NCBI RefSeq assembly: GCF_000518705.1
Contig: NZ_KI912481.1
Span: forward strand, 24,069 to 88,068
DNA length: 64,000 nucleotides
Source: Shewanella colwelliana ATCC 39565
GTDB taxonomy: Bacteria > Pseudomonadota > Gammaproteobacteria > Enterobacterales > Shewanellaceae
Direction of reading: 5' to 3'
Shown: piece by piece, positions 33,164-40,866 of the stretch
Layout: the number at the start of each line of letters is the position of its first letter
Numbering within the stretch: the stretch's first letter is position 1
Translations under genes and position numbers: made by a program
Notes under the pieces: model-generated
What the model was told of the DNA's origin: nothing
The model's input: only the letters and a program-made list of their open reading frames with translations
Databases searched by the model: none

Positions 33164-34254
33164 TGCGTATTGGCATCATTGGTTGCGGTCAGCTAGCCAG
33201 AATGATGGCCCTTGCAGGACTACCGCTAGGGATAAAATTTAGCTTTGTTGCCGATAGCGGTGTTGATACCGATCTCAGTTGTGTTGAAGGTTTGGGCATT
33301 ATAGCGCCCTGGCAGCCAGGGCAAAGTATAGAAGCTCTTTATCAAGCCCTTGGTAAACCCGATGTGATCACGGTAGAAAAAGAGCAGGTTGATTTGCATC
33401 TCGTGCAGCAACTTGAAACCTATTGCACGGTTCGCCCCAGCGCCGCTAGCATTGCCCAGTGTAAAAGTCGTATCAAAGAGAAGCAATTGTTGGCCAAGCT
33501 AGACATTCCTTGTGCGCCTTTTACCTATCAAGTTGACCTGGCTCAAAGCGCCACAACCCTTGGTTTGCCTATGGTGATAAAGTCCTTGGATGAAGGTTAT
33601 GATGGTAAAAATCAGTGGGTCGTCCATGACAGTGATAGCCTCAATACGCTTACGGCCTCAGAAAGTTTTGGCGATCATTTGATAGAACAGTGGGTACCCT
33701 TCGATAAAGAGGTGTCACTTATTGGTACGCGTGGTCATGACGGTGACATTCATTTTTATCCCTTGACCGAAAATGTGCATCGCAAAGGCATTTTGATTCG
33801 CTCAACCGCGCCAGCTAAGCATATTAGCCCAAAGATGGAAGCCGCAGCGCAGGACTATATGCGCCGACTACTCGAAGCTGAGGATTATGTTGGCGTGTTG
33901 GCGATGGAACTATTTGTAGTAGGCGACCAATTGCTGGTCAATGAACTGGCCCCTCGTGTTCATAACAGTGGACACTGGACCCAAATGGGGGCTACAACAT
34001 GTCAGTTTGAAAATCATATTCGCGCAGTTGCAGGCTTGCCACTTGGGGCTACCACGTTAACTAGCAAAACCGGTATGTTAAACCTACTTGGTGTTGCTGT
34101 GCCGCCGATGAAAGCGCTAAGTTCGAGTTCAAGTTTGCATTGGTATAACAAGGAGTCTAAGCCTAATCGTAAGTTAGGACATATCAATTTTACTGCTGCC
34201 GATTATGTCTCGCTCGACCAACAGATGGATCTCGCTGAAACCCATTTATATTGA
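33163..34254 (+). CDS. purK: N5-CAIR synthetase PurK
   Basis: 363 residues of the ATP-grasp superfamily. It has the N-terminal nucleotide-fold IGIIGCGQLARMMALAG, ATP-grasp residues around VIKSLDEGYDGKNQWVV, and the magnesium/ATP segment VNELAPRVHNSGHWT. The enzyme uses ATP and HCO3- to make N5-CAIR from AIR. Its start shares one base with the purE stop. It is the last gene before the genomic island. Confidence 0.95.
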   Translation: MRIGIIGCGQLARMMALAGLPLGIKFSFVADSGVDTDLSCVEGLGIIAPWQPGQSIEALYQALGKPDVITVEKEQVDLHLVQQLETYCTVRPSAASIAQCKSRIKEKQLLAKLDIPCAPFTYQVDLAQSATTLGLPMVIKSLDEGYDGKNQWVVHDSDSLNTLTASESFGDHLIEQWVPFDKEVSLIGTRGHDGDIHFYPLTENVHRKGILIRSTAPAKHISPKMEAAAQDYMRRLLEAEDYVGVLAMELFVVGDQLLVNELAPRVHNSGHWTQMGATTCQFENHIRAVAGLPLGATTLTSKTGMLNLLGVAVPPMKALSSSSSLHWYNKESKPNRKLGHINFTAADYVSLDQQMDLAETHLY

Positions 34255-34280
34255 TTTGTTGTTAAACGCCCATCTCTTTT

Positions 34281-34319
34281 AGCCAGTATGGTGCGCGGCA
34301 TGGCTGCACCATACTGGCT
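34281..34319 (+). terminator. Long hairpin after purK
   Basis: AGCCAGTATGGTGC (34281-34294) and GCACCATACTGGCT (34306-34319) are perfect 14-bp arms with an 11-base loop, 27 bp after the purK stop. The sequence after it is only moderately T-rich. Confidence 0.6.
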
Positions 34320-34465
34320 ATCTTCTTTATGACTGAAGCCTTAAGTCCATCTGCTGTTCCAGCCGCTTATGCCTACCGCAATGACTATCATCGCTAGGTC
34401 ATCGTACAACGCATGGGGACGATTCAAAGTTAAGATCCCTAGCGAATTCAGGTAAATCACAGATA

Positions 34466-34505
34466 CAAAAAAGCCGCTAAACCCGTCTGGTAGGGGTTTA
34501 GCGGC
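34466..34505 (-). terminator. Original ssrA terminator, displaced by the island
   Basis: Read on the minus strand, GCCGCTAAACCC (complement of 34494-34505) and GGGTTTAGCGGC (complement of 34473-34484) form a perfect 12-bp stem followed by seven T residues (34472-34466). It lies just beyond the 21-bp ssrA 3'-end copy at 34532-34552. It is therefore most likely the terminator that followed ssrA before insertion, now 20 kb away. Confidence 0.7.
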
Positions 34506-34531
34506 CTTTGAAGGTTATTGCTAACCTTGTG

Positions 34532-34552
34532 TTGGTGGAGGCGGCGGGGCTC
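34532..34552. repeat. Left attachment site of the island (attL-type)
   Basis: Exact 21-bp copy of the ssrA 3' end, including the complement of the CCA terminus. No other part of ssrA is present here. Confidence 0.9.
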
Positions 34553-34885
34553 TGGTGTCTGCTGTAACCTATTGTTTGTGATGTATTCGTTGGCTTGAGG
34601 CTCTTGTGGTGTTACGTCGAGTGTTACAATTGTGGCGGGTCACTTTGAAATATTTTACAAAAAATAATCATCGGCGGCCTGTAGCCTTTCGGCTAACCCT
34701 CTGTAGTGGTTCTTTCCAAATTAATAGCCTTTTCACATTCACAGCGTTATTTTTATGCCACGATAAGCCAGTAGCAGTACTACTGCCGAAGATCGATTTT
34801 CTTTGTGGTTAAGCACTATTCACTAAATTAGCATGAGTTGAATGCGTTCGTTGCTGGTGGTGTGAAGGGATAAAATAGGCTGTGA
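34553..34885. other. Island left margin without a convincing gene
   Basis: A 68-codon frame (34606-34812) exists, but it has no ribosome site and no recognisable features, so I do not call it. The likely promoter of the next gene lies at the right end of this stretch. Confidence 0.45.
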
Positions 34886-35920
34886 ATGAGCAAGTTATTT
34901 AAAATAAAGGGTTATTTAACCGTTGAAGAAGCTGCGGAATACTTGTCTTCTTCATTAAATGAACAAGTACGTTTATCAGATATCTATGGTTTAGCGCTAG
35001 ATAAGCATTTATTACTGTCAGTTCGATTGATCAACCAAGCATACGCCATCGGTGGGCAGTATATTTACAGTCAAGATAATGGCACTAATCGGTATCAAGT
35101 TGACTATAACCTGGCGACTAACGAAGCCTTAAGTGAACCACGTCACATTTGTTTGGATGATGAGTTGCAGGTCGCAGAAAACAAATGGCTCGCGTTCGAT
35201 AAAAAGATTAATGTCATCGATGGAATCTGGGATTTAGCCATGATTGGAATCGAGTCTCAAGAAATTAAAATGCTGCACCAAAAAGAAGTTGGTGGCCCTG
35301 AGCCTGTATTTGCTGCACTTAATGGTTTCTTCTTAAGGCGAGGAGAGTTTATTTACAAACTTCTAACAAGCCTTCCCCTTGATGACGGGGAAGGCAATCT
35401 GGAAGCTTTGCAGGCAAAATTCGATTCCCTTCTGAAATCCAAAGGCTTAACAATTAATGATATTCTGAACAGCGACAATAGCTATGCACTAGATGCTTTA
35501 AATGACGCTGAGCTTGAAGACTTTATGCAGATTAATTCTGTATTTATGCAGGGTGAGCAAGATGAGCAAGATGAGCAAGATGAGCAAGATGAGCACGGTG
35601 ACCATGAAGAAAGTGATGCTTACCTTGCCCTTGAAGATTTTAGCTATCAACTTGTCATTAAAACAAATGAACTTACACGATTTGTTCAATCGCTAGACGA
35701 AGCACATTCGTTACCAGCCCAAATAGAGAAGCCATTGGGCTCAAAAGAGCGTAACACGCTTCTTGCCCTTATCGATGCATTGTTAAAAGAGCAGGGCATA
35801 GATCCTTCAGGTAGAGGTGTTACATCTGCAATTAGGTTAATGACAGAGACGGCAGGCACGCCAATATCTGAAAATACAATCCGTAAGATCCTCAATCAAG
35901 TTAGTGATATTGCAGGTTGA
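34886..35920 (+). CDS. Unknown island protein with an acidic EQD tandem-repeat linker
   Basis: 344 residues. The N-terminus (KGYLTVEEAAEYLSSSLNEQVRLSDIYGLAL) looks like a helix-turn-helix module. The middle is unrecognised. A variable linker contains about four (E-Q-D) units ending in HGDHEES (about residues 223-241). The C-terminus, from KERNTLLALIDALLKEQGIDPSGRG to ENTIRKILNQV, resembles the helical tail seen on many phage and island DNA-related proteins. The start at 34886 lacks a strong ribosome site. The ATG sits in AT-rich DNA unlike the core genome. It may be a regulator of island functions; function unknown. Confidence 0.7.
   Translation: MSKLFKIKGYLTVEEAAEYLSSSLNEQVRLSDIYGLALDKHLLLSVRLINQAYAIGGQYIYSQDNGTNRYQVDYNLATNEALSEPRHICLDDELQVAENKWLAFDKKINVIDGIWDLAMIGIESQEIKMLHQKEVGGPEPVFAALNGFFLRRGEFIYKLLTSLPLDDGEGNLEALQAKFDSLLKSKGLTINDILNSDNSYALDALNDAELEDFMQINSVFMQGEQDEQDEQDEQDEHGDHEESDAYLALEDFSYQLVIKTNELTRFVQSLDEAHSLPAQIEKPLGSKERNTLLALIDALLKEQGIDPSGRGVTSAIRLMTETAGTPISENTIRKILNQVSDIAG
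35555..35595 (+). repeat. In-frame 9-bp tandem repeat GAGCAAGAT
   Basis: Four perfect GAGCAAGAT units (35555-35590) plus a partial GAGCA. The unit length keeps the frame, so copy number could change the linker by three residues (E-Q-D) at a time without breaking the gene. Confidence 0.9.
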
Positions 35921-36245
35921 TGGCGTTGTTGCCTAAATAGGGAGTCTTCTGCTCCCGTTGCGATCTGATCCTGTGAACTCGTCACAGGAAAGCGCACATA
36001 TGGGTAAATCAAAGCAACGCATCACCAACAGGTCCCAATACAACAAAGTCTTGGTTAACCGGGGGCGCTGACTTTTTGGATAGGCGAGCAAGCCATCAAT
36101 CATTGGTTTTGCTATGAGCATCATGGTGGCCGTGGTCGAGGATTTCAGTACTGCCCTCTCCATTAGCAGGAAGCTATTGAAACAGCGCTAATGCTAAAAG
36201 CCCTATTCGGTCTGCCATTGCGTGCACTGGAGGGGTTTACTAACT
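35921..36245 (+). pseudogene. IS5-family (IS903-type) transposase remnant 1
   Basis: The left terminal-repeat-like sequence GGCGTTGTTGCCTAAATAG (35922-35940) resembles the IS903 end. A transposase start MGKSKQRITNRSQYNKVLVN at 36000 then breaks frame several times and continues as SISRKAIET... to LPLRALEGF, stopping near 36240. The DDE core and right end are missing. The same start occurs in remnant 2 at 39192. Both are decayed copies of the same element type. Confidence 0.8.
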
Positions 36246-36255
36246 AAATAATTCC

Positions 36256-36295
36256 AAACATGTACTTGACAAGTACATGTTTGCTGGTGCATTAT
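36256..36295 (+). promoter_or_regulatory. 27-bp palindromic operator around a consensus -35
   Basis: Arms AAACATGTACTTG (36256-36268) and CAAGTACATGTTT (36270-36282) are perfect 13-bp inverted repeats with one central base. The -35 hexamer TTGACA (36266-36271) sits in the dyad centre. A -10-like CATTAT (36290-36295) follows at 18 bp. A dimeric repressor bound here would block RNA polymerase; autoregulation by the downstream HTH protein is a simple possibility. Confidence 0.7.
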
Positions 36296-36325
36296 GTAGT
36301 CAGTGAGTACATAAAGGAGTGTATA

Positions 36326-37009
36326 ATGAACCTTCTCAGTCTAAGACTACCAACGAAAACGTCTTTACCCCCTGTTCAGGAAAGTGAGCTAATGGCTTAT
36401 TGCTTTGAGACTCTGACACTAATTGAAAACTTGCGTCAGAGTCTAGAGAGCTATGGAGCAGAAGGTGATCCTCATGAGGTGCCGAAATGGGAAGGCAATA
36501 AGCAACAATTGGCAATCATGAAAGCTAGTCGTGTTTGGTTGGTTTTTAAAGAATTATTTTCTTATGCAGAGCTGGGTAAGCCTATCAATATAAGTTCTTC
36601 TGAAAATATTGGGGCTTGGCTTACTGACCACCTAGAGAATGCTGTGAAATGGATTTGTTGCACCTATCCAATGAAGGAATATCACGGATTTTATCTTAGT
36701 TTTGTCGGTGAACAAATCGTCTATAAATTTCTTGCCAGGCTTAAATTAGATTTTGAATGTGACTTGGAAGAAGTAATCGGTTGCGGATTAACCCCTTTTC
36801 CATATACACATGAAATGCATCTAACTGTTATGGAAATAGCTCTTTTAGCGGGGATAAGCGAACGGTCAGTAAGAAATGCTATCTACAGCAAAGATGACAG
36901 ACTTGAGCATATCAAAGATGGGCGGCAAGTTTATGTGTCGGTTAAGGAAGCGCGAAGATGGTTACAAGAAAGAAGGAAATTTACTCGTACGGAGGGTGTT
37001 GCCTATTAA
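36326..37009 (+). CDS. Island protein with C-terminal excisionase/MerR-like HTH
   Basis: 227 residues. The C-terminal about 60 residues (LTVMEIALLAGISERSVRNAIYSKDDRLEHIKDGRQVYVSVKEARRWLQ) form a winged HTH of the excisionase/AlpA type. The N-terminal about 150 residues are unrecognised, helical and aromatic-rich. The ATG at 36326 follows AAAGGAG; the frame is open further upstream, but that would run through the operator. It probably binds DNA and may control its own palindromic promoter (36256-36295). Confidence 0.75.
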   Translation: MNLLSLRLPTKTSLPPVQESELMAYCFETLTLIENLRQSLESYGAEGDPHEVPKWEGNKQQLAIMKASRVWLVFKELFSYAELGKPINISSSENIGAWLTDHLENAVKWICCTYPMKEYHGFYLSFVGEQIVYKFLARLKLDFECDLEEVIGCGLTPFPYTHEMHLTVMEIALLAGISERSVRNAIYSKDDRLEHIKDGRQVYVSVKEARRWLQERRKFTRTEGVAY

Positions 37010-37134
37010 CCCAATCCGACAGTCAATAATTAGTTATATCTTCGCATTTGGTAGTACCTGGTAGAGTTATAACTAGTTGCCAAGAATTAGGTGCTTTAAA
37101 ACTGAGTAATAAATCAAAAGGATAGGATATAGAT

Positions 37135-38127
37135 ATGTTACCAACACATGGAAAAATTAACTGCCAAGATTGTTTTCCCTCTGGAGCTGAATGGGGCAAA
37201 ACATCACTTCAACAAGATAACTGGTTAATTGATAACAACCCGTGCAGTTGGGGTGGTCAGAATCCAGAAGTACTGGTTCTTGGCTTCTCAAAAGGAACCA
37301 ACCAAAACTCGAAGTTGCAAAGTTCTGATTTTAATTCCATCCCGTATTCTGGTTTCCGTCACAGGCTTTCAAAAGTGTTAGATCGCCTGAATCTACTCAA
37401 CTCTGGTGAAGTTGTAGATACTTTAATTCATGGTGAAGATAATAGTCGTTTTCATTTTGCCTCCTTAGTTCGTTGTTCACTGTCTGTAAAGGACGAACAC
37501 TCGGGGAAATATCTGAAGTCCGGTAATATCATAGCTAGAAGCGCCAGAGATTCAAATTCTCAGTCAGCCATCGACAAATGTACACGTAAATTTTTAGGAG
37601 CTATTCCTAAGAAAACCAAAGTTGTTGTTTTATTAAGTAACGATGATGGCTATGTAGATGCTTGTTACGAGCAATTTCGCAATCTTTACCCTGGTCTGAA
37701 AAGAATCAACCCCGTAGCTTATGCTGACCAGGAACGTACTTGGGTACATGTCATTCATCCTGCAGGCACTACCGGGCATCATTTTAACGATTGGCTCGAT
37801 ATGGCTGTTGGTAAACAGGCGCATAAACGTGATTGGGCTCTAGAAGCACTTAATATGACTACCGCCACTATGGCTCACGGCGCTCCAGCAATCAGTTTTG
37901 ATTCTCATGTTAAAGACGAGATTAAGGAACCGATGTTAAAGGCTAGTAGAAGAGAAGTGCATAAACCTGAATGCCAGTCATATTGCCCAAATGAAGAAGC
38001 TCAAGGGCGTTCAATCGTCTTTCCGGTTACGTTATCAACTGGAGCCTTAAAAAACAGTTATATACCGTTATCTTCCATCTTACATTTGTTGCCGAATGAA
38101 ATAATTGGCGGCTCAAAAAAAAGCTGA
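37135..38127 (+). CDS. Unknown protein, possible uracil-DNA-glycosylase-like fold
   Basis: 330 residues. Four segments in order recall the UDG superfamily: VLVLGFSKGTN (46-56, motif 1 position), FASLVRCS (108-115), VVVLLSNDDGYV (163-174), and WVHVIHPAGTTGHHFNDWL (203-221, the HPS-loop position). CQDC near the N-terminus may bind metal. UDG-fold proteins in islands can excise modified phage bases, for example Brig1-type glycosylases. Here the assignment is by eye only and tentative. A DNA-binding-like small protein overlaps its 3' end. AAAAGGATAGGATA precedes the ATG. Confidence 0.6.
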   Translation: MLPTHGKINCQDCFPSGAEWGKTSLQQDNWLIDNNPCSWGGQNPEVLVLGFSKGTNQNSKLQSSDFNSIPYSGFRHRLSKVLDRLNLLNSGEVVDTLIHGEDNSRFHFASLVRCSLSVKDEHSGKYLKSGNIIARSARDSNSQSAIDKCTRKFLGAIPKKTKVVVLLSNDDGYVDACYEQFRNLYPGLKRINPVAYADQERTWVHVIHPAGTTGHHFNDWLDMAVGKQAHKRDWALEALNMTTATMAHGAPAISFDSHVKDEIKEPMLKASRREVHKPECQSYCPNEEAQGRSIVFPVTLSTGALKNSYIPLSSILHLLPNEIIGGSKKS

Positions 38128-38326
38128 GGTGGCACCAAGGCAAATCTCTCTCAATTTGCATGGTATAGGCTGGGTAAAAACTGATATTGCAGGGGATAAA
38201 AAGATCTTTCGTTGTCGTGGTGAAATACGACATTTTTTAGAAATAAATCATGCAATGCCTGGTGAACAAGTGATTTTCGAGAAGCTCGGAAAATATGAGT
38301 ATTCTGTTCGTGTTGATAAGTCATAG
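38105..38326 (+). CDS. Small protein overlapping the UDG-like gene
   Basis: Up to 73 residues; a TTG at 38105 gives a 23-bp overlap with the upstream gene, while a GTG at 38129 would start just after its stop. The core FRCRGEIRHFLEINHAMPGEQVIFEKLGKYEYSVRV alternates strands and a short helix, like a small beta-barrel nucleic-acid binding domain. The overlap suggests translational coupling and a joint function with the 330-residue protein. No family recognised. Confidence 0.55.
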   Translation: MAAQKKAEVAPRQISLNLHGIGWVKTDIAGDKKIFRCRGEIRHFLEINHAMPGEQVIFEKLGKYEYSVRVDKS

Positions 38327-38408
38327 TTGCCGAATTTGTTCTTAATTTCTTGTCTCGATTTTTAAGAATAAATAATAGCTGACGTATACTAATTTAATGG
38401 AATAATTT

Positions 38409-39167
38409 ATGAAGCATGAATCTATTGCTAAGGCTGAAGTCAAAGGTGCTTTTAGGCAAGTCAAGGCTAACTTTGAGCAGCTAAAACTAAATAAGAAAAG
38501 AGGTCTTTACACCCCTTTTTCTAAGAAAAACATTACTAGATTTATAAATGATATCTCCAGGCTGCATCAAGGTTTTCTGCTCTACAATCGGCGGACTATG
38601 CGCAAGAATAGCTGGCATTTTTATGAGGAAATGGCTGCGGTAGAATATGAATTAATTGAAATGGATGGCATTGGTCCTGTTAGTCGTTTATTTATTGATG
38701 GGTGGGATACCAGAAGGCTTATCAAGGGAGGTGTTGGGCATTTAAGCTATAAAAGCAAATTTTATTTTCATGAGCACTTTTTAATTAGAATGGTTCAGCG
38801 GTTAGGTTTGCATGGATTTACTGAAATCGGCCCTAAGATTTATCCTTTGATAACCTGGATTGTAAATAGGAATAGACCATCGAAATGGTATGCTTGCGAC
38901 TCTCATTTTGTTTTTAAAGAATATGTTATAGTGGCTGCTTCTCTTCATGAAAACAAAGGCTTAGTTTTTAAAACAGTTTTGTTAACGGAGTTTTTTAACG
39001 AACGCCAAAAAGCCTTTTATCAGGTCGCAGTTGATTGCATTTTAAGAGGCAAGTGTGATGCTGTATATCTTGATGCTGAGAAATGTATCTCTAAGGAAAT
39101 TAAATTTTCTGATGAGCTTGAGATATTTGAACTTGCTGGAAGTACCTTTTGGATTAATCCGGCCTAA
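38409..39167 (+). CDS. Unknown AT-rich island protein
   Basis: 252 residues, no signal peptide or membrane segment, basic N-terminus (GAFRQVKANFEQLKLNKKRG). SKFYFHEHFLIRMVQRLGLHG and SHFVFKEYVIVAASLHENKGLVFKTVLL are conserved-looking blocks with H/E residues but no known nuclease motif. The promoter is visible: TTAAGA (38362-38367), 17 bp, TATACT (38385-38390), and GGAA before the ATG. Its low G+C contrasts with the GTPase operon downstream. An IS5-type remnant follows 25 bp after the stop. Confidence 0.7.
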   Translation: MKHESIAKAEVKGAFRQVKANFEQLKLNKKRGLYTPFSKKNITRFINDISRLHQGFLLYNRRTMRKNSWHFYEEMAAVEYELIEMDGIGPVSRLFIDGWDTRRLIKGGVGHLSYKSKFYFHEHFLIRMVQRLGLHGFTEIGPKIYPLITWIVNRNRPSKWYACDSHFVFKEYVIVAASLHENKGLVFKTVLLTEFFNERQKAFYQVAVDCILRGKCDAVYLDAEKCISKEIKFSDELEIFELAGSTFWINPA

Positions 39168-39191
39168 ATAAATATAATTCTCTGTCCTAAG

Positions 39192-39785
39192 ATGGCGTTG
39201 TTGCCTAAATAGGGAACCTTTGTCCGCCGCTGCGATCTGATCTTGTGAACACATCACAGGAAAGCACAAAATGGGGAAATCAAAGCATCGCAAAACCAAC
39301 TGGCCCCAATACAACTAAGCCCTAGTTAACAGAGGCCCGCTGATTTTTTGGATCGATGATCAGGCCATCAGTCACTGGTGTTGTACTGAGCACCATGGTG
39401 GCCGAGGATGTGCTTACCAGTACAGCCCTCTCCATTAGCAGAAAGGCTATTGAAACAGTGCTAATGCTAAAAGTCCTATTCAATCAGCCATTACGTGCAT
39501 TGGAGGGCTTTTTTAGTTGGATCTTTGGCCTGATGGATTTGCCCATAACTTCACCCGGCTATAGCTGTATTTCTAAGCGCCAAGACGGTTCATATTAACT
39601 ACCGCAATCCCAGCCGTGGAAGAAAGACAATGATTACCACCAACTGTCACTGTCAGATACTGCCATGTATCGCTACAAGCAGCTCATCAGCGCGAAGTTG
39701 AGCCTCAGGGATTACAACGGGCAAGTTGGCGAGGTACTGGCGGGTATAAAGGTGATGAACAACGTCATAGGACTAGGAATGCCTT
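39192..39785 (+). pseudogene. IS5-family (IS903-type) transposase remnant 2
   Basis: It begins with the same end as remnant 1, GGCGTTGTTGCCTAAATAG (39194-39212), and the start MGKSKHRKTNWPQYN at 39271. Frame-broken N-terminal parts continue to PITSPGYSCISKRQDG (near 39585). After an internal deletion the C-terminal part appears (WKKDNDYHQLSLSDTAMYRYK and LSLRDYNGQVGEVLAGIKVMN), ending near 39785. No right terminal repeat was found. It forms the left boundary of the WYL-GTPase operon. Confidence 0.85.
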
Positions 39786-39890
39786 CTACAGCCCTGATGG
39801 CAAACTCACCGTACCATTAGGTACTGATTATTTTTTATTGCAGCAATTGCGTAACATCTTTGATTCTACTCATAAAAATAAAACAATTTT

Positions 39891-39909
39891 AATGACACCA
39901 CCTGTCATT
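39891..39909 (+). promoter_or_regulatory. Candidate WYL operator
   Basis: AATGACA (39891-39897) and TGTCATT (39903-39909) are perfect 7-bp arms with a 5-base spacer, 52 bp before the WYL gene start. WYL regulators of defence islands (BrxR/CapW type) bind such inverted repeats in their own promoters, so autorepression of the operon is the likely role. Confidence 0.6.
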
Positions 39910-39960
39910 TTGCTATGTTAATGTCCGCTGTAAGGATCAAGCAAACGGATAACGAGTTAC

Positions 39961-40866
39961 ATGGAACTTAACGTAAAACTGGCTGAGCGTATCGTCAGCA
40001 TCATCAGTAAGCTCAATCTAGGTGAACAATTTTCACTTGATGATCTTGTCACTGAGTTTGGCGTCGATAAGCGAACAATCCAGCGTGATATCAATGAAAG
40101 GCTTTCCTTTTTACCTCTTAAAAAAATCAATGGTGTCTTCAGTCTGGAGCCGGTTTTTTTGGGGCGTTTGTCAAAGCAGGATATTCGTAATTTCGCCAGT
40201 TTAGTCGGGGTCAGTAACTTGTTTCCAAAAATGGATTCAAGCTTTATCACTTCGGTTCTCAGTCAGGCATTTAACAGTCCTTACCTAGTTAAAGCCGAAC
40301 AATATGAAGCCAATACTCGTCTTGAGCCCTTGTTAAAACAGGTTGAACGCGTCATTTCCAAAAGCCTGTTAATCAATTTTTACTATAAAGATAAACAGTA
40401 TTGCCGCATCTCCCCTTATAAGCTCATCAGCCAAAGAGGGGTCTGGTATCTGGCCGCAGTAGATCATGGCCAACTGAAATCATTTGCATTAACAAAAATA
40501 ACCCTGTTGGTGCCTTTAGCCGAAACCTTCATATCTGACCCTGAAATTATTCAAATTATTGATGAGGAAGAAGGAATATATTTCGGTAAGAACAAGTTTG
40601 AAGTCGTCCTCAGAGTCGACAGTGACGTTGCCCACTATTTTAAACGGCGTCAATTGTTGCCTGAGCAAGTCTTAATCAAAGAGTTGGAACATGGTGATCT
40701 CTTGTTGTCATCCAAGGTTGTCGATGGCATGCAGATTGTCCCGCTTATCAAGCGTTGGATGCCAAACATAGAAGTTATTAGCCCCAATGGCATCCGCCAG
40801 CAAATTATCCATGATATTCATGCCTATTTGGCAAAACAACCACAGCAAACCGGAGAGTCAAGATGA
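39961..40866 (+). CDS. WYL-domain transcriptional regulator, BrxR/CapW-like
   Basis: 301 residues. The N-terminal winged HTH (QFSLDDLVTEFGVDKRTIQRDINERL, about 23-48) is followed by a WYL domain with the variant motif SPYKLISQRGVWYLAAVD (151-168, V-W-Y-L). A C-terminal WCX-type domain (about 210-290) follows. This layout matches regulators that sit first in BREX, CBASS and other defence operons and keep them off until phage infection. It overlaps GTPase 1 by ATGA, so they form one transcript. Confidence 0.88.
   Translation: MELNVKLAERIVSIISKLNLGEQFSLDDLVTEFGVDKRTIQRDINERLSFLPLKKINGVFSLEPVFLGRLSKQDIRNFASLVGVSNLFPKMDSSFITSVLSQAFNSPYLVKAEQYEANTRLEPLLKQVERVISKSLLINFYYKDKQYCRISPYKLISQRGVWYLAAVDHGQLKSFALTKITLLVPLAETFISDPEIIQIIDEEEGIYFGKNKFEVVLRVDSDVAHYFKRRQLLPEQVLIKELEHGDLLLSSKVVDGMQIVPLIKRWMPNIEVISPNGIRQQIIHDIHAYLAKQPQQTGESR

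Noticed and set aside
34606..34812. 68-codon frame at the island's left margin
   Set aside because: No ribosome site or recognisable domain; composition looks like chance.
35555..35595. Tandem repeat as a possible CRISPR
   Set aside because: The 9-bp units have no spacers and lie in frame within a gene. No CRISPR array or cas gene was seen in the window.
39785..39960. Right terminal repeat of IS remnant 2
   Set aside because: No sequence matching the complement of the left end was found; the element is truncated.
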